NCBI RefSeq assembly: GCF_028389875.1
Contig: NC_084671.1
Span: 25,203,083 to 25,267,082, forward strand
Source of the DNA: Rhea pennata
Taxonomy: Eukaryota > Chordata > Aves > Rheiformes > Rheidae
Direction: 5' to 3'
Length of the DNA: 64,000 nt
Of the stretch, positions 24,715 through 36,062 are shown in pieces. Positions within the stretch are counted from its first letter, which is position 1. Every line of letters begins with the position of its first letter. Below the pieces are notes generated by a model that was not told where the DNA came from, did not search any database, and saw only the letters and a list, made by a program, of their open reading frames with translations. The position numbers were made by a program, and so were the translations under genes.

Positions 24715-27700
24715 CTACTTCATGCAGCACACTTTCCATCACCTCTACAGCATATTTTCCAGAACGTTGTCCCAATTTGGACGAAAAAATTTAAAAGAGA
24801 AGGACTAATCAACACAGGCAGCCAATTTTAGGAATTACTTACTATGCCATTGCATCAAAACGACTAGCTAAAAATCTTTCTATCCAATCCAAGAAAGAAT
24901 CTCAAAACCCACTTAAGAGCTTTCAGGTTCAGTCATGCCAGGAATTTTACCTAGAGGTGGAATCTATTCATTTTAAAGCTTGTTTTGGTTAGATTCGAAT
25001 ACCTTAGAACTCCAAAACGTTAGGGCAGATGTATAGATGGTATGCTGATACGTTCATTATAAATGCTGTGGAGAGAACATGAATGAATGGGTACTTGAGT
25101 TTTCTATACAGAGATCCTTTACCTGCTTCAAGTCTCCAAGGGCATGTCAAATGACAGTCTACAGGAACCGATCCTTGCTGAATATAAGCTGGGGATACTT
25201 TTTGTTACCAAACAAGCCTAATGCTCTGATTCAGCACAGATGCCTAACGATATGAATAGTTCCAGAGAAGTCAGTGCCTGAAGTAAATCACTTGTTAAAC
25301 ACACAATCCCAGCTATTAGATCTGAAACTGTGCTAATTCTGAGGGAATATGGTCGCTCTTTATATGCCTTACTCTTCCTATGTGCCTATTCTGCAAATAT
25401 TTTTCTCTTATTTATATTACAGGGGGCCTGGCTGTGATGAAAACCCACTGTGTACAGTAATATACAAGACATACCAGGAGGAATTCATGTCCTACAGATC
25501 TTACATTTTTCTGAAATTTTTGTAGCTTTTCCAGAGTTGAGTGACATTTACTTGAACAAAAAATGTCTTATGTCTTTGGCTGAACTGATTTCTTTGCAGA
25601 TATGGATGTTTACTGAATGCTATTCCAGAGTTGCAGACCAGACGGTTCATCTTGAAATACAGGCACAGCTGGCAATAAAACCACAGTGAAATCATAATTC
25701 CTGAAATCACTCTATCTGCTTTTCTTGCTCAAATGGTCTTGAAAAACAGCTTTCTGCTTTGGAACCAACTTATCAACCTGTTCAAAATAAGTAAACAGCA
25801 CCTTATCTGGTGAGCAGGTTTCAGATATGGGATGTATTAACCCTTTTCATACCACGTCTTTTAAATGATAAATTACTGGAGCAAGGGCCATCTCTTTCTC
25901 TGTGTACATACAGCACGTAGTGCACAGAGATGCTCAAGCCTCTGTCATTACCAGGCTACAAATAACAACAGGACTTTGCATTTCTGGCTGGTTTTAGATC
26001 ATGGACATTTGCTTTTCAAGTGATGTACAGAGCTTTCAGTGTTTGCTTAGAAGCCTTTTGCATATAAATAAGGTTTTTAGCAATTGATCCACACACACTC
26101 TAAAAATCAGCTGCATATTGGCTCCATGCCTGGTGTTTGATTGTTCCCATCATATTTCTGGTGAATGAGTTCTGCAAAGCACATAGAAATTGTAAAGGAA
26201 CTGTCTTTTAAGCTTTTGTATGTGCAAAGAACATACAACATGGATAGCTTTAACCTCTCTAGATTTGTCAATTAGTATATAAATTGGCATTTTCTGTAAT
26301 ATTTTTCACTATATTCTAGTTAAGGGCTCTCTCTTCCAGTGTGGACCCAACATACTAACATAGGGGAAATACCTTCAGTGCTTCAAATAAAAACATTTAC
26401 AATCTTAATTTTTCTGGTGTTTTATAGCAGCTTGCAAACATTTCCAGACCTGACACACTAAGGAAATAAAACGTGGTAACACTTCTGCTCTGACCCAAAT
26501 CTAGTATGATTACCTTAGGTAGGTTTAGGCTGCCAGATCCTGTTGCACTGTCATAGGAGGGAAGGGAAGCTTCTTAGCTCAACCCAGACAAATACTTCCA
26601 TTCTTTGCAGCTAAGTTTCTATGTGAAGGAAACCCAGGTGCAGGCTGGAAGGAAGCTACTCTGCATGCCAGATTCCTATCTGGACAATTTCACCAGATGT
26701 ATAATCTAGACTTTTGCTTGAACAGAGTGGATTTTCCTCTGCATATTTCATGACATGCCCACCTCTTTCTAATAATTATGCAAGCTGAATGCTAAGGCAA
26801 AGTGCTGAATTCTCTCTTCTTCCTCTTAAGGCCTACAGGGCCAAAAACATTTCTGCTTCTGTATCTGTGTCTTATGTCCTACTCAGTCATACTGCAAACG
26901 GGCCTCTGTGGCCGTGACCTAGCTCACACTGTTGTAAATAAGGAACCAGTTTTGATGCAGTAGTTTCACTGGAGTAAAACTGGACAAGTTAAAGTGGGTC
27001 TTATGAGAAAAGATGCCAAGAGATGTATAACAGTATGTGCAAGATAAAATAAATATCCAGTCTTACAGGTGATGGGGAAGATGTTTGAAAGGGAAGAGAA
27101 ATGAGTGAAAATGATCATTCAGGAGAGCTATATACAAAGGGGTAGATCAGGAGAGGCACTTCTAAGGCATACTTCCATGCTGGCCTCCTCTGTCTTCTGG
27201 TGGCAGACAATTTACTTCTGGCTTGTCCAGCAGCAGCAAATGGTACTACCCTGTGTGCTGGCCCTAGCGCTGCAACTGGGCCAGAGGATTCCAGTGGGGA
27301 CAGACAGCTTGGCAGAACCATTTCTTAGCAGAGTTTGGAATACCTAGGTTTGAGTGTGTATGATGTGCTGGCCTTCTTTCAGGGCTGTTTCTGGAAAGCA
27401 GCTCTCAGATTTTCTATTTTCACCTCAGAGAAAACCAGAACACTCCCGGAATGTTTGGCAGAGCTTAGCTGCAGAAGTAAAACACTGTTAAGTCAAGAAG
27501 CTCTACCCTCAGCCAGAGCTCCTGCTGCTTAATAAAAAGCATGCAGAGGCTTTTAAGAGATGCAGACACTGGAGTTTGTCCCTATAAAAAAACAGAAGTC
27601 AAATATAAGCACTTTCTATACATTTCAGCATAGTTAGTGTACAGCAGAATAGCTCCCAAGAAACAAGAAGAAGTCACTGTCCACTTCTTGACAAAGCGCT

Positions 27701-28129
27701 TTAACATCTAGCTGCTGGAAGAGAAAGGGAAAATATGTGGCCTATTGCAAACCCCTCTGAACTTATGATGATTCCTACTGCAAGGCAGGCTCAGTTTGAA
27801 TAGGCTAGGCTCAAGACGCCTTTAAAAATAACATGAACAAAGGTCTTCAAAGCCACATAAGAGAATTAACTTTTAACTTTCTAGTTCCAACAGGCCTCAC
27901 AGAATGAAGTTAGGCAAAACAGACACCCCCTCACCAACAAGTCTTCCAAAACTGATCCCCCGCAAAGTCCTGATCTTCACTAACAAGCAGTATGCTTGTT
28001 TACCTAAGCAGCAATCTTCCTTACCTAGGTTCAAATATAATGACAGAGCAAATGGGCAGTAGGAATATAGATATGAGCTCCCATGGTGGTGGCCATTGGA
28101 CAAGAGCAGACTGAGGAGGGAACACTAAT

Positions 28130-28265
28130 ATACTGTAGCATGGCACCAGGAAGTCTAGATCCAATTCCCTGCATTCACACAGATTTTCTGAGTGACTGCC
28201 TGCAAGTTTTACTGTCCCTGTGCTTCTGTTGCCTCTATGAAGATGGGGTACCACTATTCTTTCAA
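28130..28265 (+). mobile_element. MIR-like ancient SINE relic
   Basis: The stretch has the order of a MIR core and 3' part: an AATTCCCTGC segment, GAGTGACTGCCTGCAAGTTT, CTGTCCCTGTGCTTCTGTTG and CCTCTATGAAGATGGGG. These parallel the consensus phrases for 'gtgtgaccttgggcaagt', 'cctctgtgcctcagtt' and 'ctgtaaaatgggg'. Divergence is high and the call is by eye. Confidence 0.5.
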
Positions 28266-31200
28266 TCTTTCCCTCTTCCCCTTCTTTAGGCTGTGAACCT
28301 TAGTGTAAATCCTCTCCTTCATACATGTGGCACCACCTCTAAAAGCTAATGGAACAGTACAGCCCACACAAAGTAAAGAAGATGAGGGTCAGAGCCCAAG
28401 GAAGTAAGTCAGTGGGAATACTCCTGCTGACACTAGCTGTCTATTAGGCCCACGCATGGCTGATGGGGAACAGGGATGTGTTGTACAAGTTCTTTTTTCA
28501 CTTCCTCTTCATAACGGCTGTGATGAGACAGAAGCTTTTCTGCAAGTTGCAAAGGACCCAGACCACCCCTGATAATCCTTTGCTTTTCAAAACTGCCTAC
28601 AAATAAAAGTGAAATCCAAAACTCTATTCCTGCCAAACAGGCTTGCTAAAGAGGCCCATCACTAACAGTGAAATGGCTTTCTAGTGGTGTGACCTGCTGG
28701 TATGTCTGGTAAGCACATAATCTTTCTCCTGCCAGTTTGTTTTTAATTAAAACCAAACAGTGGAAGCTGGCAACGAACGCCTCGAGTCTCACCCAGAAAG
28801 TTCTTCAGCTTTTGGCTGGACTTTTTGCTTGCCTGCTGTTGTGGATGCACTCCACAGCCTGCTGTCTGGACAGCTACACTGCCGTTGCACCTAGAGGCTG
28901 CAGACAGCATTTTATTTACAGATAGCTCTATTATTTCCTCCAGAGGAAGTATCTGAGAGAATCATTTTATTGACAATGCATACTAAGCTGTCCAGAGCGC
29001 TCCACAAAATATACGCCAGAGGGAGCAAGCAAGAGGAAGGATGGTTTCGGTTATAGGTCAAGAAGCAGCATCCTCCAGCTCTGACACAGCCTTCTCAAGC
29101 ACCTGGGCAAGACTCTTGGTCTTACTGTTAGTGTGCTAGAGATAATCAGGCATTGTTCTGTTAAAGGCAAGATCCATTTTCAAAAATAATTCAGGCTTTT
29201 CTCAGCTCTGAAGCTTAAGCCCCACAGATTACCCTGAAACACAGGTGTCTAAGTTTTGGAATTGCTCCGAAAATGCATATCTGCTATATCTACACAGCAG
29301 ATTGTTGTTCGCATCATTGCCAGCAAATTCCAGCCCTCAGGGGTAACAAGAACTGGGAAGACAGGCAGCACAGCCCTTCCTGTACACCTGCAATCATAAT
29401 ATACCTCCATCATCCCTGGCAGCTTGGCTGTCAGTAAGTACATCCTACAGCCTATGCTGCCTCCTTCTCACTACTAGCTACATTCAGCTAGAAAACAGCA
29501 GCTGAATGTAGCTGAACACAGATAGCACAGTCTGCAAACACGCTTCATTTTGTTTCCCAGATACACTATACAGATATGCTATGTTTTGCAATTGTATGTT
29601 ATTTTTTGCAATTTTGAGTGGAACAACACCCAAAGAGATTTTAAATTCTGGGCCCTTCAGTCCTCACATGTAAAACAAGAATGTTTCTGCTAGGAGACCT
29701 GTCTGGATTTCAGTTCTTCAGAGAGAAGGCTGTCTCGTACTGCCTGCATACCACAGTCCTGGTTGGGACCTCTGTACGACATCATGAGAACTCCCTCTCT
29801 TGCTAATTAAATACTCTTACCACTGTCTGAATTACTGCTGTGCTGGCACAGCACCTCCTGAGCACAGGTGACTGCTACTTTTTGCTTTGTTCGGATTCAC
29901 ATAAAATGTGACAAAAGCTGCTCACATAGATTTATTTTTGCACATAAAATGGCCACGTGCCAAGGAATTTTCATTCTGGTTGCACATCAGTTACCCAAGA
30001 GAATGATAGGAGCTTTCCACTGGAAACAAGGAAGTATGTTAAGACAGTCTGGGTAAAGATTTTTTTTCCAAACCTATGATTTAGCTTTCTGTTTGGGAAT
30101 ATTTTGTACATGGCTGAGAGAACATAAGAAACTAAAAAAAAATTCTGGAAAACTAGAAATATGTTTTTTTCCCACCTCCCTCTCATCAGGGAAACCTTAC
30201 AGGTGATTTACAAACTATTAGACAGTTGGATAGCTTTATGAACATTTAATCAAGCCTTGGTTTTGCACTTCATTAATTTTGGACCTATCCTCTGTTCTGC
30301 TCTTCTCACCTAATGCCTAGCTACATTCAAGTCACCCACAACCTTCATATTTAAGCTTTGAAAAAGTAATGAAAACAATAACAAAAAACTTGAGAGTCTC
30401 AGCTCTTTTAATTCCTTAGTCAAGTGTTTTCTAGTGGCAGTTCTCCTGATCTTCTTGTTGCAAACGGGGTTGTTTCATGGGATTCTTAATATTTTGCTTG
30501 CTTTTAATACTTTCTGTTTAATTAACTTGCAAGCAATGCTGATTCTTAATATGATTTTGCAGCCTGGGTGAGCACCTTATTTAGTATTAACAGTATTAAT
30601 AATGGCATTCTAATAATGCTGGCATGCATACTGTTTAAAACCATTTGTTCATTCTTAATGAGAATATGTACTCTACTTGGTTTAGAGTTGAATTACATTG
30701 TTACAAACACAAGTAGGAAATTTGAAATACATATTCCAGCAACATAGAAAGAATCTACAAAGACCTTCAAATGACTGTGGAAATTTAAACAATTACGTTA
30801 GTGGTAGTAAAAATTTAGAATGTATTTATGAGAGAAACTCAGCTGCATTAGGCAAAGAACTAACTGCCAAAGAATAAGAAGTCACCATATGGCTCACTTT
30901 CTCCAATTATATTTTTACAAATAGTAGTTTCTTAGGCATTAAAAATTTAACTTCCCAACTGAATTTAAACTGGCATGTTTTAACTCCAGCTAACAAGTTG
31001 AACTACAGCCTAGTTTTCTTTGCTTGATGACAAGAATGGGAGTAAAAAATTCTGTCTTTTTTTTTCTTGGTGTATAGAGACTCGGGCCTTCAGCTCTACC
31101 ACACAGCTAGTTACAGACTTCCTGATGAAAGTTTCAGCAGCAAATGCTCAGCCCAAAATAGTGAATTCAAAACAGTTCAAGTTTTAATGAGATGAAAAGC

Positions 31201-32912
31201 CTAATATGTGTTTGCATGGATTTCCCACATATGCCTGGGTTTCTGACAGACTGAAGACCTACTGTTTCCTGGATCTCTGCCTCTGATGAACACCCTCCAA
31301 AAGGACTGTCCCACGCCAGGGACCTGGGCTGCCCAGAAACTCCAAGACAACTGCCTAGACTCCAGGTTAACAGTCATAATTAGGTTACCAAAGTCAATAG
31401 AGTAGAGGACACAGTCCTAGGGGTCCCAGAAAATTACTAAACAAAGTCTTGACATTCTTCTTGACTTATGGCGGTCATTCATTAAAGAAACACCATGATA
31501 GTTTCTCACAAAATTTTAAAATGGTTTTAAACCTAAATTGAAAATTAAAATTTGATATGAACCAAGCAACCAGCACCCTGAAGACTTGCTGAAAAGGCAG
31601 TGGTCTCACAGTGGCAGCTCATTGAGGACAGGATCTACTGAGGTTCCTAAATGCTCAAGAGGAGCATCTTCCTTTTCAGAAGAAACATGTAGCCCTCTCC
31701 CAGTCAAAAATTGTCTCATCTTCCTTCTCTAACCAAATATTTCCAGGTTCCTGAAAATACTTTTTCAACAGCCAAGAGCAAATTGTTTTAGCCTCTGAGA
31801 AAAGACTCCTACATAAAGACTTTATGACTTTGCTGAAGAATTTGCTTTACCCAAATCCCATTTATTGTTTGCTTCTGAGATCTACAGTTCTGTTTACAGA
31901 CAGATCTCTTTTTCCCTCCTATTCTACCTTTGCAACTTTTACAGTACTTCAAAAATGTATCAAAATATGGGAGAGCCAGCAGCAACGAACAGCACTATCA
32001 CAGGCTTTCCAGGTAATTTCTAGTTAGACTTGTGGTTCAGGAAGAGATAGTAGACAGCAAGGAGGAACTCCAGAAGTTTGTTGACAGATGAAGTGAAATT
32101 GTAGCTACGACAAACACTATTTACATATAATTCAATCTTAAAAGAAAGAAAAATCCTTGCAGATTGGCAGAATTAATGATGTTTTGTTCTTACTATAAAG
32201 ACAGGAGTAGTGTGCCCTCCTATCTTAGCAGGATGCTGTAAGGGAAAGTTTTAATAAGAAACTTCATCATCCAAGAGAAATATTACATGTGGGCAAGCAC
32301 TTTTTCTCATTTTAAAATGTAACTTTATCAATGAAAAAGGCTATTTGAATTGAGAAGATGACAGGGGATTCAGCACATTCTTCATCAATTCAGCTCTTGC
32401 TGTGTGTAGGAAGCACCAGCTGAAGTGGAGCTTAGATTTTGCATGCAAGAATCACTGAAACAGTTTCCGGCTTTATTTCATGTAAGAAGCCACAGCTTAG
32501 CTGGCCCTTTCTGCCCTTAAAAACCTGTATGATTGCTTGAAGAAAGTGGCTGTTTTGTGCATTCTTCAGCACAGTTCCATGGCGCATCAGAAGTTGCTCC
32601 TTTTGTAACCATGTTAAAGGAAGAAAGAAAAAGGAAGTCGAAATGCCTTGGTTTGACAGGCGCAGTGCAGCTGGCTAACCCGTGCAGAAGGCAGCGCGGG
32701 TAAAACACTCGCGAACCGCGTGGCTCGGCCGAAGAAGAGAGCACGACAAACTGGATCACTGTCTCCTCGGGGACAGGCCCCAACAGGGACACGCACCTCG
32801 CCGCCAGACCCGCGGCGGCCCGGCCGGCCGCGCCCCGCCCGCTCTCGGCCCCGGCGGCGGCGCGGCGGGCGGCCCCGCGGCGGCGCGGCGCGGCGCGGCG
32901 CGGCGCGCGGGC

Positions 32913-32920
32913 TGACGTCA
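32913..32920. promoter_or_regulatory. Full palindromic CRE (TGACGTCA)
   Basis: A perfect 8-bp CREB/ATF site within the PLEKHB2 CpG island, immediately upstream of the probable first exon. Function is inferred from the match and its promoter position. Confidence 0.65.
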
Positions 32921-32924
32921 GGCG

Positions 32925-32980
32925 GGGACGGCGCTGCCCGCGGCCCGGTGGCGGAGCGGGGCCGGCGGCGGCGGCGGCAG
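32925..32980 (+). other. PLEKHB2: PLEKHB2 non-coding first exon (5' UTR), probable
   Basis: A GGC-rich segment ends in the donor GGCAG|GTAGGT (GT at 32981). It contains no ATG. The 5' end is not determinable and is set just after the CRE as a placeholder. It would splice to the acceptor at 36014, joining 11 nt of 5' UTR ahead of the start codon. Confidence 0.55.
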
Positions 32981-35900
32981 GTAGGTGCGGCGGCGCCCGT
33001 CACCGGCTGGGCGCCCGGGGCTGCGGCGCGGCCGCGCGAAGGTCGGCGGGGCCCCTCCGCGGGGCGAGCCCGGGCAGGCGGCAGCGCCCGGCTCGGCCCC
33101 GCCGCGGCGCGGCGCGGGTGGCGCCCGGGCCGGGGCCGGGGCCGGGGCCGGGGCCGGGGCCGGGGCCGGGGCCGGGGCCGGGGCCCCAAAGGCAAAGCTA
33201 GTGGCAAGGTCAGAATGGCCTAAAAAGAGAAAGCTCCTTTAAAGGGAGGGAGGCCGACAGGGTTAAACCTGAGCGCTCAGCTCAGCCCGAGCTTTGATTA
33301 GTTCTGTAGCTGAGGTCTGGGATTAAAGTAACGATGAGGTGTGTGTGGGCACAGCTGGATGTCTAGGCCTCACTTCAGTGGTTAGATGTGCGTGGGTGAA
33401 CCTCTTCCATCTGCGGGTACTGCAGAACCAGGTCTGTTGCTAGTGTGACCGCGTTAGTTAAAATTGCTCAGGTAATTACAAACTGCAAGTGGAAGTGCTG
33501 AAGATTGCTTTGCTTTGAAGGCTGATTTTGTTACCAGCCATCCAGGTTTGAGAATAAGAAGTGAACTGAAAAAAACACTACTGTATGTTCCAGATTATGT
33601 TCTATGCTAAAAAGGAAAACTGCTGTAGGAAGGAATAGTCCCACCCCTTTGCTATGTTTACTTGTGTTATTGCTTTTAGGTTTCAGCCACCAATGAACTT
33701 CTATTGAGGCTGCTAATAAAAGAAATTGATTTCTCTATTTTTAAATCACATTCCTCCATGTTGGTTGCACGGAGCTAGCTTAACACACAAATACTACTCA
33801 GTTGGAACTGATCTTGCCAGGCTACTGTCTAGCTCTGGTAATATTCATTTAAACGTATGTATTGACTGTAAATCCTGTATTGGACTTTAAGTGAATGCTT
33901 TTGTTTAAAGAGGACCAGAAAAGAATATCTGGTCCTGCACCTCCTACTCAGGTGCTGACTGAGATGTTCTGTGTAACTCTTCGCTCTCTATATCCATAGC
34001 AGAAGTTTGGGGCACTTAAATTCTGTGTTGGGCAAGTGCAGTTCCTGCATCTGAGATTACATGCAAGGTACTGTACAGGAGCTGAAAACACTTTTGCTGT
34101 TGTAGCCCTCAATAACTGTGAGGCATTCTGTATCCCAAACAAACGTAATTTGTCAGGAGAAATGTTTTCTTCTTCCTTTCTTCTCCTTTATATGTCTGTT
34201 TCCATTAAGTCTAATTATGCTGTTGTGTAACTGAGTAGGTTTAAAGGCAGCAACAAACCCTTCACTTCCCAAACTAGCACTTGTGACTAAGCTCAAGTTC
34301 ATGCAAGCTCTTTTTCAGCTCTTATATTATGAAAAGGCTTCTGGATATTTACAGGATTGCACCTTAGTGAGGAAACAGGAAGGCACAGAAGCACCATTGG
34401 AGAGAACTGTTCCTGCAGAAGTACAAGAATATTTCCTTGTAAAGAAGAGTCCAGAGGAGAGAAGCATCTACAGGGGAGGTGGGAGAATGAGGCGCAGGTC
34501 CTTTGTCTATCACTTTGTCACTCTGGATGAGTGATTAGTTTCTGTTTCAGAAGCTTTCCCAGTGTAGAACACAATGACAGTAGGCTCATATCCCAGAGCA
34601 CTGGAGATAAGTATGTGTGACGCATTTGGGGGTGCTGATCAGGATTAAAGCAGGACAGGGGTTCAACAGTCCCTTCCAATGGACTGTCAGCTAGATAGTT
34701 TTCACCAGCAAGAAGGTACAAAAGCCAAGAGTAAGAGGTTTATTTTTTAAATACATCTTGGAGTTTAAGCTCTATTTAGAGGTACTTCTCACCATCACAC
34801 CAGAGCTGCTGGATACAGTCTCTAGTTGTATGCTGAACTAATTGGTCATCACAGTGAGAAGGACACAGCTACAAGTAATAGCCAATAGACAACATGTATC
34901 TCTATCAGAGAACAAGTGAACACTATCTACATTTCACTAGAAGAAAACAAAACTCTCCCTTCACCTTTCTTCTTCCCAACTTTAAACACATTCCTCACCT
35001 GAGAGAACCTCCTCTGTCTATCAAATCTACTATATCAATTTTCGTGCCCTTCTTATGCCTTATATTGGCTTACAGGCTTCACAAACAATTTCTAAAAAGT
35101 CAGCCTTCTCAAGGGAAGCTTAGAAGCTTGCATTCCTGCTTTTCTAGTTAAATTGTATCCAGATAGTTGTGTTTTTATTAAGCTGTCTTAGAACAATAGT
35201 CAGAACACCATGACAGTATAAAATAAAAGCCCTTCCACCAATATATGCTATGTTTGATCTCTTTTTTTTACCATGCTAATAGACCAGAATGACTGAATGT
35301 CATATCTGGTAACTTGAATTTAATGCAGGGTCCTTGCCTGCCATTTCAAGCTTCATTTAAAACCTAAGGAGAAATGAGAATATCACTTTATGGGCTTAAA
35401 TTTTACTTGTTTACATGCATCTTGAAGGGTGTCAGTGACAATTTGGAAGAAATACAAGTCATAAAACATCATTCTTCCTGTTAAACTGATTCAGCTTTTG
35501 TTTTGGCTGGACTTTGAGCCAGTAAATAATAAAAAAAAACAAAAGTCCAGAGAAGAGGAGTGAGGAAGTGAGGGTGTAACTTGAGACTGCAGAATAGAGG
35601 AAGCAGATATACGTCAAGAGAACAACTTTGAAAGCAACTGCTGGTGAATCAGGAAGCGGCCATGCCAGTCTGTCTTATCCCCATAGTGGGAGAGAGGTAG
35701 TTGTAAGCTTACTCTTTCTCCAGTTAAACTCAAAAGTGGTCTCTGGTAGCCATGTTCATTGCTAGATGCAGAGTGATTCTGTAATGCCATATGTATTGTG
35801 CGCATTCTCCAGTTGTTAAGTCTCAGAATAATAGTTGTGCCTTACAGAGAATCTTCAGCTGAGGTCTACCTTGAGGATCTCTGTTGTCTCTCTGCAATGC

Positions 35901-36014
35901 TAGCTGGATGCACCATGATATTAGATTTTGAGATGCTTCTTTCTAATGTATTGTTGTGCTGTCATGGTATACTGAAAACTTTTCCCCCTCGCCCCTTCCT
36001 CTTCCCTCCATTAG
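32981..36014 (+). other. PLEKHB2 intron 1
   Basis: A 3.0-kb intron between the CpG-island exon and the ATG exon. Its first 200 nt hold the GGGGCC array; the rest is ordinary AT-rich sequence without recognised repeats or exons. Confidence 0.8.
33127..33185 (+). repeat. (GGGGCC)n hexanucleotide repeat, 9 uninterrupted G4 units, PLEKHB2 intron 1
   Basis: Nine GGGG runs at exact 6-nt spacing (33132-33135 to 33180-33183) are separated by CC, preceded by one GGGCC unit. The array lies 147-151 nt downstream of the first-exon donor, on the sense strand of the gene. It is the same motif as the C9orf72 repeat and is predicted to form RNA or DNA G-quadruplexes. All three sense frames are open across it (Gly-Ala, Gly-Pro, Gly-Arg). 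No evidence in the sequence shows that they are translated. Confidence 0.97.
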
Positions 36015-36062
36015 ATTAAGCAGCAATGGCATTTGTGAAGAGTGGATGGCTGCTCCGACAAA
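36015..36062 (+). CDS. PLEKHB2: PLEKHB2 coding exon 1 (start codon)
   Basis: A strong pyrimidine tract and TTAG acceptor precede 11 nt of 5' UTR, then ATG at 36026. It codes MAFVKSGWLLRQ and ends in phase 1 at A|GTAAGT (36063). Confidence 0.96.

Larger units (their letters stand above)
12725..32600. other. Intergenic spacer between the divergent FAM168B and PLEKHB2 promoters
   Basis: About 20 kb of mostly AT-rich DNA. The short open frames (all under about 105 codons) look random and no family is recognised. It contains the two tRNA-derived SINEs (13.5 and 19.9 kb), a MIR-like relic near 28.2 kb, CA-rich and CTA low-complexity tracts and a slightly GC-richer patch at 17.4-18.1 kb that I could not identify. 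Enhancers may be present but cannot be called from a single sequence. Confidence 0.6.
32680..33240. promoter_or_regulatory. CpG-island promoter of PLEKHB2
   Basis: Dense CpG DNA around the first-exon donor. It contains a GGCGC pentamer run (about 32877-32908), the perfect CRE palindrome TGACGTCA at 32913-32920 and GC boxes, followed by exon 1, its donor at 32981 and the GGGGCC array. The CRE is 60 nt upstream of the donor, so if it is a core-promoter element exon 1 is short. Confidence 0.85.

Noticed and set aside
33127..33185. That this locus is C9orf72
   Set aside because: The gene around the GGGGCC repeat is PLEKHB2 by its complete protein; only the repeat motif and intronic position are shared.
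32614..33242. Open frames of 167 and 197 codons across the PLEKHB2 promoter and GGGGCC repeat
   Set aside because: Low-complexity Gly/Arg/Pro/Ala translations of CpG-island DNA, without an ATG start in good context. Translation of the repeat would be speculative.
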